64,000 nt of DNA from Alisma plantago-aquatica (taxonomy: Eukaryota; Streptophyta; Magnoliopsida; Alismatales; Alismataceae). Of this stretch, positions 11,901-22,129 are shown piece by piece. Each line of letters begins with the position of its first letter. Positions within the stretch are counted from its first letter, which is position 1. Below the pieces are notes generated by a model. The model made no database searches and had not been told where the DNA came from. It saw only the letters and a program-made list of their open reading frames with translations. A program made the position numbers and the translations under genes. Location of the stretch: contig OY856409.1 of assembly GCA_963693085.1 (NCBI GenBank), positions 243,588,558 through 243,652,557 on the forward strand, in the 5' to 3' direction.

Positions 11901-12171
11901 TTAAGTGTTTGGTGTTGCGCATCAAGTTGCTCCAGTGCTTCAGTGGGTACATGTGCATCATCAACCTAAAATTTGACAAAAATAAACCCACTGAATTAGC
12001 GCAATATAGAAATATGGGATATATGACATAACTAGAAGATAATGAATGTTATAGAAATACAGGATATGTTTTTAGAACTTACATTGGTATCCTCGCCATG
12101 CTCGTCATGGACAACATGCTCATCATGGACTTCATGCTCATCATGGACATCATGCTCATCATGGTCAGCCA
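8960..12171 (-). pseudogene. Transposase_24 / Ulp1 (C48) protease fusion gene of CACTA copy 2
   Basis: The start is ATG at 12171 (MADHDEHDVHDEHEV), opening a repeat of four His-Asp-Glu units. A clear intron follows (GTAAGT donor at 12082, TTTTAG acceptor at 11966). Then comes a Transposase_24 region (KLVVEFDNGGNAIG, a second intron with GTGAGT and TTTTACAG, NLFALDEKLHRKS, MGPKGYASVIQRLQ, ALGNPEHPGRVKGAG). The C-terminal part is an Ulp1-type cysteine protease spread over several short exons: FAFDHVGFLIPSW, RHWELLVIV (catalytic His), VYYLDPAG (Asp), and QDNGWACAYYVMRFM (Gln and Cys). All four catalytic residues are present, but stops interrupt it, including TAG after RFM and three in the exon before ALGNPEHPG. 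Such fusions are usual in plant CACTA elements; the role of the protease is not settled. Exon limits other than those given are approximate. Confidence 0.82.
12110..12171 (-). repeat. 18-base coding repeat (His-Asp-Glu) at the start of the second CACTA gene
   Basis: Units of 18 bases encode variants of V-H-D-E-H-x: four in copy 2, three in copy 1 (2455-2515). They form the first 26 or so residues of the protein, rich in His and acidic residues. Confidence 0.85.
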
Positions 12172-12186
12172 TCTGAAAATGTCATT

Positions 12187-12356
12187 AAAAAGGCAAACAT
12201 TTAGCATTTGTATTAACTAGAAAAAGGCAAACATTTAGCATTTGTATTAACCAGAAAAAGGCAAACATTTAGAATTTTTATTAACTAGAAAAAGGCAAAC
12301 ATTTAGCATTTGTATTAACCAGAAAAAGGCAAACATTTAGCATTTGTATTAACTAG
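12187..12356. repeat. Five 34-base tandem repeats between the two CACTA genes
   Basis: Five head-to-tail units start AAAAAGGCAAACATTTAGCA and end in TTAACTAG or TTAACCAG, with an exact 34-base period. They fill most of the 217 bases between the transposase stop (12389) and the start of the second gene (12171). Copy 1 lacks them because of its deletion. Confidence 0.95.
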
Positions 12357-12388
12357 CATTTGTTAAAAAAATATAAACATACATGTCT

Positions 12389-15300
12389 CTAAAATTGTGA
12401 TCTTTTATCAATTAACAATCCTTCATTGTGATCTCCGCACACATATAAGTCATCATTAGCTTCAATATTTTGTGGAGTTGGCAACCCAACTGAGAATGGA
12501 CTGGAGTCATCATACTTATCATAGTACTCTTCTTCATCTATAGGATCTTCAATGAACTGTCTTTTACCATGAAGAACAACCGACCATTTATCATTTGCAG
12601 GATCATCGATATAGAATATTTGTTTCTCCTGTGATGCCAATATGAATGCTTCACCCTTCTCGCCAATCTTTTCAAAGTTCACCAAAGTGAAACCCAATTC
12701 ATCCACTATAACTCCTTTGGTGTTATCAACCCAATTACATTTAAAGAGCAGAATTCTGAAATCTATGTAGTCAAACTCCCATATGTCTTCAATGAAACCG
12801 TAATATGACATTTTAGCTTCACGTGGACTCTTATCCTTTGCACTTGCAAAATACATATTCGACGCTTGAAGAGTGACCCCACTGTTTTGGACGACACTCT
12901 TATCATCTTGGCACTTTGTGTAATATGTGAACCCATTAATGTCAAACCCTTCATAAGACATAACATTCGGTTTTGGTTTAAAGGCGAGGCATTTGATAGT
13001 TTCTGTAATATCATTTGGTGTTTGAGATAGTTGATGTAAGACTTTATCTTCAAACCACTTAGTAAAAGTCTTATTATGCTCTCTAGCAAGCCACATTGAA
13101 CTTGCTCGAGGATGTTGTCTCTTGATGAAATTGGTATGTTCCTCGATATAAACACTCACTTCGTCCATGTTGTGTAAAATATACAAGTGAGCTTGTTCCA
13201 ACTGCTCACGACTGATTATTTTCACCCGTGATCCCAAAATTCCTTTGCCCTCCTCAATATTCTTGTCATTAACACGAGTGTTATTACCACTCAGAAAGTC
13301 ATTGCAAAAATCCATAACCTCTCTCGCCACATAACCTTCAATAATACTCCCTTCAGGACGATAACAGTTTCAAACATCACCTTTAAAAATGCTCATGTAT
13401 CGTTCAAAGGGATACATCCAATGCAAGAAAACTGGTCCCAACATTTTAACTTCCCTAGTCAAGTGGACAACAAGATGTACCATGATATCAAAGAACGAAG
13501 GAGGGAAATACATCTCAAGCTGACATAGGGTAACAACCACTTCTCTTTGCAAATTATCGAGAGTATCAGGGTCAATAACTTTGCTGCATAGACTGTTAAA
13601 AAAGAAACAAAGTCTGGTGATTGCAAACCTTACATGCTTCGGCAATATAGATCGAATTGCCACGGGCAATATTTGTTGCATTAGAGTGTGACAATCATGA
13701 GATTTAATACCTATCAACTTCAGATCTTTCATTGATACCAATCTACGGATGTTGGATGAGTAACCATGTGGCACCTTAACATTTACCAAGCATTCACAAA
13801 AAGCTTTCTTCTCCTTTCTAGACAATGTGTAACAAGCGGGAGGTAAGTATGTTCTTTTATTACCCATTTCACATAATTCTGTTAATTCTGACCTTATTCC
13901 CATTTCACGTAGGTCCAATCTGGATTTTATCCCATCTTTAGTCTTACCTGGTATATTTAACAGAGTACCAATGATGCTATCACATACATTTTTCTCAACG
14001 TGCATTACATCGATACAATGCCTCCCTGTCAAAGAACTCCAATAAGGAAGATCCCAAAATATTGACTTCTTCTTGAATGCAGAATTGTCACTCTGTGTGG
14101 CCATACTACATTGTGATTTCTTACCAAATTCATTGACAATGTCTTTTACTCTTTCATAAACAACATCCCCTGGTATAGGTTTAGGTGCACTCCGTTCATC
14201 ATTCCATCCATTGAATGCTTTGCGCTTCCTACAATACGGATGGAATTTTGAAAGAAACCTTCAATGACCAAGATATACAGTCTTGCCGCCATGTTTTAAT
14301 CTTATTGAATCAGTGTTTTCTTCACATATAGGACACGCTTTAGCTCCTTTGACACTATATCCAGACAAATTCCCATATGCTGGAAAGTCATTAATAGTGC
14401 AAAACAACATAGCGTGCAAATAAAATGTCTCTCTTCCTGAAGCATCATAGGTCGTCACACCTTCAGCCCAAAGTTTCTTTAAGTCATCAATCAGAGGTTC
14501 AAGATAAACATTGATATCATTTTTGGGTCGTTTAGGGCCCGATATCAACAACGACAACATAACATATTTATTTTTCATACACAGCCAGGGAGGAAGATTG
14601 TATATAACAAGCATGACTGACCAAGTGCTATGTTGGCTACTCAATGTCCCGTACAGATTCATCCCGTCTGTACAAAGCCCAAGTCTTAGATTCCTATCTT
14701 CTTCACCAAATTTGGGGTACAATAGATCAATCTTCTTCCACTATGGGGAATCAGACGCATGTCGTAGGATCCCATCATTATTTTTCTTAACATCTACATG
14801 CCACCTCAAATTCTTAGCATCTTTCGGATTTGCAAACAAGTGTTGAAACTGTGATATTATAGGTAGATACCACAACACCTTGGCAGGAGAACCAGTTTTG
14901 GACTCCCCCGAAGTCGACAATTTATACCGTGACGCACCACATTTTGGACAATCTTTCAAATCTACATAGTCCTTTTGAAATAATACACAATCATTCGGGC
15001 ATGCGTGTATCTTCTTGGCCTCCATTCCCATTGGGAACAACATTTTCTTTACCCGGTATGTTGAGATTGGCAGCTCGTTTCCTTCAGGAAGCATTTCTTT
15101 CAACAAAGTCAACAATTCAGTGAAGCTTTTGTCGCTCCATCTATTGTTAGCTTTCAACTTATACAATCTCAACACAGCACTAAGCTTCGTAAACTTAGCA
15201 CAACCTGTGTATAACGGTATCTCATCATCATGCACAATGTTTCTAAAGATAGGAGGTGGATTGGTGTGCTCTACCCTACAACTATCCAGCATCACATCAA

Positions 15301-15637
15301 CGATGTCTACTGGAACTGGTTTGTTCACATCTACGTCATCCTAGGCAATTTCTTCTACCACCCAAGCACTGCTATCGACATCTACTGGTTTCGAGTTTGA
15401 AATCTCTCCATGCCAGTGCCATTCTGTATAGCCTTGTACAATCCCATTGTACATGACATGACTTTTGATTTCCTCACCAGTGTTGACTTTCAAATTGTTA
15501 CCGCAATGCCTACATGGACAGTAGAACCTATCTATAGGTTTTATCCTATGTTCCTCGGCAAATCTAATAAATTGATCCAGACCAGATATAAACTCTGGGG
15601 TACAGCGATTGCGAATGGACATCCATGATCTATCCAT
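12389..15637 (-). pseudogene. TNP2-like CACTA transposase, copy 2 (four stops)
   Basis: The relic begins at ATG 15637 and runs to a stop at 12389. It keeps all domains in order: Transposase-associated, TNP2 catalytic core, DUF4218, and DUF4216 near the C-terminus (ILLFKCNWVD, followed by an LHGKR segment and an acidic tail). It is broken by TAG at 15341-15343 and TGA at 13370-13372, both private to this copy, and by TAG at 14741-14743 and TGA at 14261-14263, both shared with copy 1. Three of the four stops read as C-to-T changes (CAG to TAG, CGA to TGA twice), the pattern left by deamination of methylated cytosine. Between the stops the frame is open without intron signals. It is followed on the minus strand by the 34-base repeats and the second gene. 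Confidence 0.9.
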
Positions 15638-15824
15638 TCTATGATCAAAGAGAAAACAAGTATATATTAGGACAAGATTAGGGTATACACTTACATCCTA
15701 TCCAAGATTTACTCCTATTAATTACAATGAAGTCGGACTCCATACAAACAATATATAATTTAGTGATTGTTCATTCTAATTTATACCAATGTACAAGTAA
15801 TATAAAGAAAAATGATTGTTCACT

Positions 15825-16456
15825 TTCTAGGCCAACAAACACATGTGATGTCATTCTTATATATAATAAATGTGTACCACCTATCCCATCCTTGAACACC
15901 TAATCTCACTAGTAAGTGTATAATGTGTATTGGGTTTTCAAGAAAATTTTGGCAGCATTTCCCCGCTATTCTCTAAGTACATATGTACTTAGAGAACAAA
16001 CAGGGAAATGCTACTAAAATTTTCTCGAAAACCCAATACACATTATACACTTACATCCTAAGTGAGATTAGGTGTTCAAGAACAGATCCAAACCGGGGAG
16101 TGTCCAAGATTTACTCCTAATGAGTAAATCTTGGACGAATTTCTAGGCCAACAAGCACATGTGATGTCATTCTTATATATAATAAATGTGTACCACCTAT
16201 CCCATCCTTGAACATCTAATCTCACTAGTAAGTGTATAATGTGTATTGGGTTTTCAAGAAAATTTCGGAATCATTTCCCTGCTGTTCTCTAAGTACATAT
16301 GTACTTAGAGAACAAACGGGGAAATGCTACCGAAATTTTCTCGAAAACCCAATACACATTATACACTTACATCCTAAGTGAGATTAGGTGTTCAAGAACA
16401 GTCCCAAACCGGGGAGTATCCAAGATTTACTCCTAATGAGTAAATCTTGGATGGGT
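15825..16456. repeat. Two 316-base tandem units with nested inverted repeats, copy 2
   Basis: The same structure as in copy 1, with inverted repeats at 15891-16080 and 16207-16396. The unit boundary word recurs at 15825, 16141 and 16457. The arms have point changes, but the central 24-base palindrome is intact in both units. Confidence 0.93.
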
Positions 16457-16740
16457 TTCTAGGCCAACAAACACAATAATAGATATGTACATGTTAGGGT
16501 TTCATCACAATTAATGTTAGGGTTTCATCACAATTGATGTTAGTGTTTCATCAATGTTAGGTTTAATCTAATCAAATTAGGATGCTAGAATTGACAAGTT
16601 TAAATCTTATTTCAACATGCATCAAAATTTACTGAATTAAGTCAAACATTAGGATTAGAAGCACAAATATATGCAAGAAAAAAATTTGTTCATATCCTAG
16701 GATTTACATAAAGAATTACATAAAAATTTGTTCATATCCT

Positions 16741-16845
16741 TACCAACAGCAAGCACGCCCATGGCTGTGTTGCCCTTCCACGGCCGTGCTATCCAGCACG
16801 ATCGTGGTAGGCCAACACAGCCATGGCGGTGCTTGCATGTTGGTA
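16741..16845. repeat. 105-base near-perfect inverted repeat, copy 2
   Basis: Copy of the hairpin at 6041-6145, with a few changes (CACGATCGTGG in place of CACGACCGTGG). Both arms are otherwise kept. Confidence 0.9.
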
Positions 16846-16849
16846 AATA

Positions 16850-17095
16850 GCTCGGGAGAAGGAAGCAAAGAGGTAGCGCTACCTGGAGCTAGCGTGGAAA
16901 GCGCGGCAGCGAGCGGTGGCAGCAATGGCGGTGGAAGAAGGGAGAGAAGAGCGGTGGGCGGTGAACCATCAGCAGCGGGGCCGGGAATGATCAGAGCAGC
17001 AACGGCAACAGCAGTGGCGGCGGCGAGCGGAGAAGCACCAGCAGTAGCGGCGGCAAGCAGCAGCGGGGTCGTCGGGCGATTTTAGGAGAGCGGCG
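16850..17095 (-). promoter_or_regulatory. GC-rich leader or promoter zone of CACTA copy 2
   Basis: Counterpart of 6160-6400, with small insertions and deletions in the triplet runs. The apparent Gly/Ala-rich reading frame on the plus strand is a by-product of the triplets, not a gene. Confidence 0.45.
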
Positions 17096-17162
17096 ACAAC
17101 ATCACATCAATATCACGATGAAATAGGAAGAAAGGGGGAAGAGTTGGGTGATCTGGATTATT

Positions 17163-17590
17163 AAGTTGGTCAACGGCGTCAGTTATATATAAAACTGACG
17201 ACTATTATGAATTAGCGTCGGTTGATAGTAAAACACCGACGCCCAACTAGACAACCTTTACCCTAAATTATTTGGCGGGAACCATTATCAGCGTCGGTTA
17301 TCGAAGGATAACCGACACTGAAAGTGGGACTTTTCATGCAAATTTTCATTTTAAATAGGCGTCGGTGAATTGTTAAAAGACCGATGTTGTACGTAACCTA
17401 AAATGTTTTCGCTCGAAAATTGGATTTCGCGGGCGATTTTAGGCGTCGGTCTGTTATAACCAGCCGACGATGAATACAAAGTAGTACCTTGTGTCTGGCT
17501 GGTCTTCGAATATAGACATCGGTTTGCATAAATAACCGACGTCTAATATTATAGGCGTTGGTTTTCCTAAATAACTGACGCCCAGAAAAG
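17163..17590. repeat. CACTA subterminal dyad repeats, 5' end, copy 2
   Basis: The same set of GCGTCGGTT/AACCGACGC pairs as in copy 1, with scattered base changes, for example GCGTTGGTT near 17554. Confidence 0.8.
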
Positions 17591-17601
17591 CGACACTAAA
17601 C

Positions 17602-17619
17602 GATGTTTCTGTAGTAGTG
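17602..17619 (-). repeat. CACTA terminal inverted repeat, copy 2
   Basis: The sequence is identical to the terminus at 6904-6921 and stands in the same position relative to the transposase. The flank again begins GTG, as expected if the whole locus was duplicated. Confidence 0.92.
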
Positions 17620-18667
17620 GTGGGTCAGGCCTCTCCTACTCTAGGTTGATCTAGGTCAACGCCCAAGGGGGGAGCCACCGTATAATAATCTGGTTGTCCA
17701 TCCCGAGGTTCCCTAGATCGAAGGGCCCTACTCGAATCTCATTTGGGTTGCCACTGCAACAAGAAGGTGGAGAAATCTTGATGAAAAGCTTGTTAGAAAC
17801 ACGGCGGTGTGAGGTAGGAGACAACAGGGTCGAGATCCAAGATGCTTCTCATGCACGACCTACTTCGGCAGACATGAAGGGATGAAAATAGAGACTCTAG
17901 GAGCTTGGGGAGGCTGCGTCGACTGGCTCCCGTGCGGTTGCCGCCATGAAAGAAGAACCATAAGGAGAGGGTTGCAGAGTGGCATCTAGGGAATGGAAAA
18001 GAGCAAAACCAAGGGGAAAAGATTAGAAATGAAGTTTTATAGCGCTTTGGCAAGTCAATTTTGTCAAAAAACATTAGGAAGTGGTGCTATTGGTTGCTCC
18101 TAAAGCTACAATATGGACGAAGGTAGGAGATGACCAACCACCATTGGACTAGGCAGACAATCTGTGGGTCATCATCCAAAGGTCACAATTTGTTGAGATA
18201 TGAACAAGGAGCAGATTGTTGACATGTCATGTGAAGGGAGCACCCATTTTAACTGGGCCGCACACCCTATTTGGGCCTGATTGGGGACAAAAAAAAGATA
18301 AAGAATTAAATCATCAAAATGCCATATCTTGTGTTCGGACGATCCGATTGAGGTGATTTTTAAGCCAGTGGATTTGTAATTGAATCCTCTATGTCATGAT
18401 ATATATTTTATATCAAAAAGAGTTTATTTTATGTGTTCAAATTTTATTGCAAGTTTGTGATATGTAATAGGCATGACACTTAGCTCAAAACTAAAATAAA
18501 AGTCATACGTAGGTGTAAAGTGATATTTGATCGAAGCACACTTGTCAATTCAGCATAAAATGACTCAAAGTCATCAAATTTGGGGAGATGGGGGTTATTG
18601 AGTATATTAAGCATCAAATGAGTCAGTACTTACATAAGATGAAGAGAGAAAAAGGTCATCACAGAGG
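17620..18667. other. CACTA right flank, unidentified, copy 2
   Basis: Duplicate of 6922-7969 with few changes. It ends exactly where the Ty3 LTR starts (TGTTAGGG). No gene is recognised. Confidence 0.5.
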
Positions 18668-19437
18668 TGTTAGGGGTTGGTGCCCCTATACACAACCTAT
18701 CCTATCCATGGCCAATTAGTAGTCTAGGGCAATTCATTAGACTCTAGATTGTTGTTTGGTTTGCTAATCTAAATTAAAGTATAATGTTCACATGTCACCC
18801 CCAAACTAATTGATAAGTACAACCCCCCAAACATCCCTTTTATTGCTTTAAAACCCTAATTGCCTTCTTGCTTATCTAGTATTAGCCTAGTTAGCTATTT
18901 ACTTGCTTGGTTAGCTTCTAGACTGGTTCTTTCTTTTTTCTTGCTAGTTTAGGTCTTTACTTACTCTTTTTCCCTATTTTCTAGCTTATTGTAGCATAGA
19001 CCTCTTCTTTCCTGCCTTAGCATAGCTTTCTCTTTTCCTTACCTTGCCTTGCCTTTTCTTGTTTAGTAGAATTAACTGTCTAGGGTTAGCTTAGGTTGTG
19101 ATCTTGTTTTCTTTCCTTTAATTGCTTTCTTGTTCAACAATTAGTGTAATCGACAATCAACGTCAAACCTTTCAACACTAGACTCTGTAGTAGGAACCTA
19201 GCCCAAAACTAATCTATCTCTAGAACCCCTTTTCTCCATGTGGATCGACCCTATACATGCTGCCTTCCTATACTACAACATGACACTATGCGCTTTTAGG
19301 TGTAGTGTTTTAGTAGAAGTAGGTGTGTTGATTTAGGTTTTTATAAATTTTGAAATTTATCCCATGTGTGTTCTGATCTCATGGGGAACATCTAGTCATA
19401 TCTAATTGATTAGTGTGAGCACCTTTGGAGGGACACA
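18668..19437 (+). repeat. Athila-like 5' LTR
   Basis: Starts TGTTAGGG and ends near GGGACACA, ten bases before the primer site. It aligns along its length with 25466-26220. Confidence 0.85.
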
Positions 19438-19447
19438 CCAAGCTTTC

Positions 19448-19465
19448 TGGCACCGTTGTCGGGGG
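19448..19465 (+). promoter_or_regulatory. Primer binding site for tRNA-Asp
   Basis: TGGCACCGTTGTCGGGGG differs at three places from TGGCGCCGTTGCCGGGGA, the complement of the tRNA-Asp 3' end used by Athila-type elements. It sits just inside the LTR. Confidence 0.85.
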
Positions 19466-19760
19466 CAGAAAATGCCATAGATACCTAGTAGTTCTGGTGT
19501 TGACTCTCCCCTTTGGAACCATCTTTTGCCAGTTTACTTGTCTACGTTTGAGAAACACATCAAGATTTTTGGCATCATTTCCGAGGAGAAAGGTTCTCAG
19601 CCTAGCTAGTTATTTTTGCTTTGATCTTTTTCTAGTGCCCTCATAATTGCTATTATTTATTCTTTATTCTTTATATTCTTTGTGCATATTGGTTTGCTAA
19701 CTAGCTTTATTTTGTTTGGTTGTGGCTTGTGCATGTGACAAGCCACTCGGGGAAGACAAG

Positions 19761-20729
19761 ATGGAAGGCCAAAATGCACCTCACAAGGCATTTCAAGATT
19801 ACTTCATGCCTCGCAACTACAAATCACCAATTGCTAGTAGAATTGATCAAATGTTAGGGTAGCAATTCTCCATCCCTCTAGGTCTTCTTAGGCTCCTGGC
19901 CGCCTTCCATGGCTCAAAGGATGAGAACCCCTACAAGAACTTGGACTCATTTCTTGAAGTGTGATCCAACTTCAGGATGCCAACAGCCAGTGATGACACA
20001 ATCAGATTGACCTTGTTCTTATTCTCCCTCAAAGACAAAGCCAAAGATTGGTATGATTCAAGGAAGGACATCATGAGATGGGAAGAGATGAAAAACTTCT
20101 TAAGGAAATTCTACTCTATTACGAGGTTGACACAAATGTGGCGTGCCATAGTGAGTTCCAGTCAGATGGGAAATAAGTAGTTTCACAATGCTTGGGAGAG
20201 ATTTAAGAAGATGTTGAGAGAATGCTTGCATCATGAGATACCTTTGTGGCAGCTAGTTCAGTCGTTTTACTCCGGTCAGTCACCAAAGGGTCAAAATACA
20301 ATAGATTCTTCTTGTAGAGTAGTTTTTATGGCTAGACCACATGAGGAGACATGGCCCTTATTTGAGCTACTGGAAGAAAGTTTAAGAATCTGAGCTTCTA
20401 GAATGATGAATGACGGTGATCACCCATTTGCAGCTCATAGTGATTCAAGCCCGCAAGTGATGAATATTATTGGTAACATGGTAAGGTACATGAAGAACCA
20501 AGTGACAAATGTTCCTTGCCACTCAATCAATTCTAATGAGTTCTATGGTGAAGAAAAAAAGACACCTCACTCCTATAGCTACCAAGAACCACAAAGTCCA
20601 AGATATAATTCAAGATTTGAGGAAGAGGTTCTCTCGAGGATGAATAGGTTTACTTACATAAAAATGAACGTGACAAGACTTGAGGAAAGGATAGATAAGT
20701 TATCTTCCATACTTTCTCTCCAAGAATAA
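19761..20729 (+). pseudogene. gag relic of the Athila-like element
   Basis: The reading begins at ATG 19761 (MEGQNAPHKAFQDYF). It contains the retrotransposon gag domain typical of Athila/Tat elements: FHGSKDENPYKNLDSFLEV, IRLTLFLFSLKDKAKDWYDS, MKNFLRKFYSITRLTQ, WERFKKMLRECLHHEIPLW, LVQSFYSGQSPKGQNTIDSS. A charged segment with coiled-coil character follows (MNVTRLEERIDKLSSILSLQ). In-frame stops include TAG near 19858, TGA near 19962, TAG at 20178 and TGA near 20391. The product would have been the capsid and nucleocapsid precursor; this copy cannot make it. Confidence 0.85.
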
Positions 20730-21105
20730 AATTTGTCTTCAAAGCCCATAATGAGTTTCAATGAAGTAAATGGACCAATGCCTCCCTAACAAGTTTTCTA
20801 TGGTCCACCTCCCATGCAAGTGTAGCCGATATACCACTTCCGAGGCCATCTCAAGCCTTGCACTTCTCCTCCCCCTCCATCACCACAACTTTCTCAACAA
20901 TTCACCTTCCAACCTCAATTATCCCCTCCACCTTATTTCAATACCAAGTACCACCTCGAATCCTCCATAGACACAACATGCTCCCCCTCTCCACCATGAG
21001 AAAGGTAGTGTTGTGATAGTTATAAGGAGTGGGAAAACTCTTGAGAAGACCGTGAGTCAAAGAAAGGTTGATAAAGCAAAACAAAGGTAGCTAAGTGGTG
21101 ATATT
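20730..21105 (+). pseudogene. Proline-rich gag-protease linker, decayed
   Basis: Broken reading frames rich in Pro, Ser and Gln (for example SPPPPSPQLSQQFTFQPQL) link the gag domain to the conserved pre-protease segment. Several stops are present. The linker has no recognisable motif. Confidence 0.5.
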
Positions 21106-22129
21106 GTGATTGATATTGGTGAAGATGATTCCATGACACCTCCTTTTGAGCATGTGATACCAGGTGTTCCAATTTCTACTCCATTTGTAGTTCCTACCAT
21201 CCCTAGTGTTCCATCTACTAGCATGCCACAAAAAAATCATGTTGATGCAAGTAAGGTCATAACAAGTGAGCCACCATTCATTGAAGCATTAGATGAGCCA
21301 CTAGAAGTGAAAAGGAAACAAAAGCACAATGTTGACATTCTTGTAGTGTTTCACCAAGTGAAGGTCAACATTCCATTGTTGGATGATATCAAGCAGATCC
21401 CATCATATGCCAAGTTTTTCAAGAGCCTATGTACTCTAATGAGAAGGTCAACGGGGAGAATACCAAAGAGAGGAAAGTTGACCAAACAAATGATCTCAAT
21501 CCTCTAACGCTCACTTCTAGTGATGAAGAAAGACCCAGGACCCCCACTAATACCTAGATGCATTGGGCGGACATCACATAGACAAATCCCTACGTGATTT
21601 TGTATCTAGTGTGAATTTGATGCCATATAGTGTCTATGTTGAGCTGGGCTTAGGCAAGTTGAAACTGGCTCATTGCACTCGCCAATTAGCAGATCATTCC
21701 ATCAAAGTGCCTAGAGGCGGAGTGGATGATGTTTTGGTGATGATTGATAAGGAAAGAGGAGTAGTGTTCCCATATGACTTCATTATTCTTGACATGGAGC
21801 TGGATGATAAGAAGATTCTTATCATCTTGGGAAGACTATTCTTATCTACAACTAATGTTGAGATACATGTCCGCAGTGGCATAATGATAGTCTCTTTCCT
21901 AGACATGTTCATAAAGATCAACATATACAAGTCCTCAGTCCGGAGAGTTCGAGATGAGGATATTGGACATAGGCACTTCAAGATTCTGACTGGTCATTTG
22001 GTAGAAGGAGATCTATATGAGAGACTTGAGGATAGCTTTGGTGATCAAAGGGATCAGGAGCATAGGTTGAGTGAAAATGAGAGATGTATTTATTGCAAGA
22101 ATGGACACATGAGAATTGCAAATGGATGA
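21106..22129 (+). pseudogene. Aspartic protease relic of the Athila-like element
   Basis: The first part (21106-21507) ends in the conserved pre-protease segment VKVNIPLLDDIKQIPSYAKF. After a frameshift and stop near 21507-21560 the protease follows (21563-22129): DFVSSVNLMPYSVY at residues 12-25, where family members have D-L-G-A-S; RQLADHSIKVPRG at 40-52; FIILDMEL at 73-80; and ILGRLFL at 88-94. The catalytic D-x-G is changed to D-F-V, so the enzyme would be inactive. A short tail ends in a CxxC fragment (CIYCKNGH). No reverse transcriptase follows. Confidence 0.85.

Larger units (their letters stand above)
8045..17619 (-). mobile_element. CACTA (En/Spm) transposon, copy 2, left terminal repeat missing
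   Basis: This is the more complete copy: 5' terminal repeat at 17602-17619, subterminal dyads, leader, TNP2-like gene, 34-base tandem repeats, Transposase_24/Ulp1 gene and left-end subterminal dyads up to about 8090. No CACTA terminus is found at 8045; the duplication boundary has cut it off. Both genes have stop codons, so it cannot supply transposase, and with one terminus missing it should not be mobile. Confidence 0.9.
8045..18742. repeat. Tandem segmental duplication, copy 2
   Basis: This is the full 10.7-kb unit. Its left edge is the junction at 8044/8045, where LTR sequence ending in ATTAGAC switches abruptly to CACTA left-end sequence. Its right edge at 18742 runs on without a break into the rest of the LTR. 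That arrangement is what a tandem duplication gives, because both edges lie inside other elements and no terminal repeat or target duplication is at the joint. It keeps the DUF4216 segment that copy 1 has lost. Confidence 0.9.

Noticed and set aside
16786..17085. Gly/Ala-rich protein on the plus strand
   Set aside because: It is a by-product of GC-rich triplet repeats in the CACTA leader. The duplicate at 6160-6400 has insertions and deletions that break the frame.
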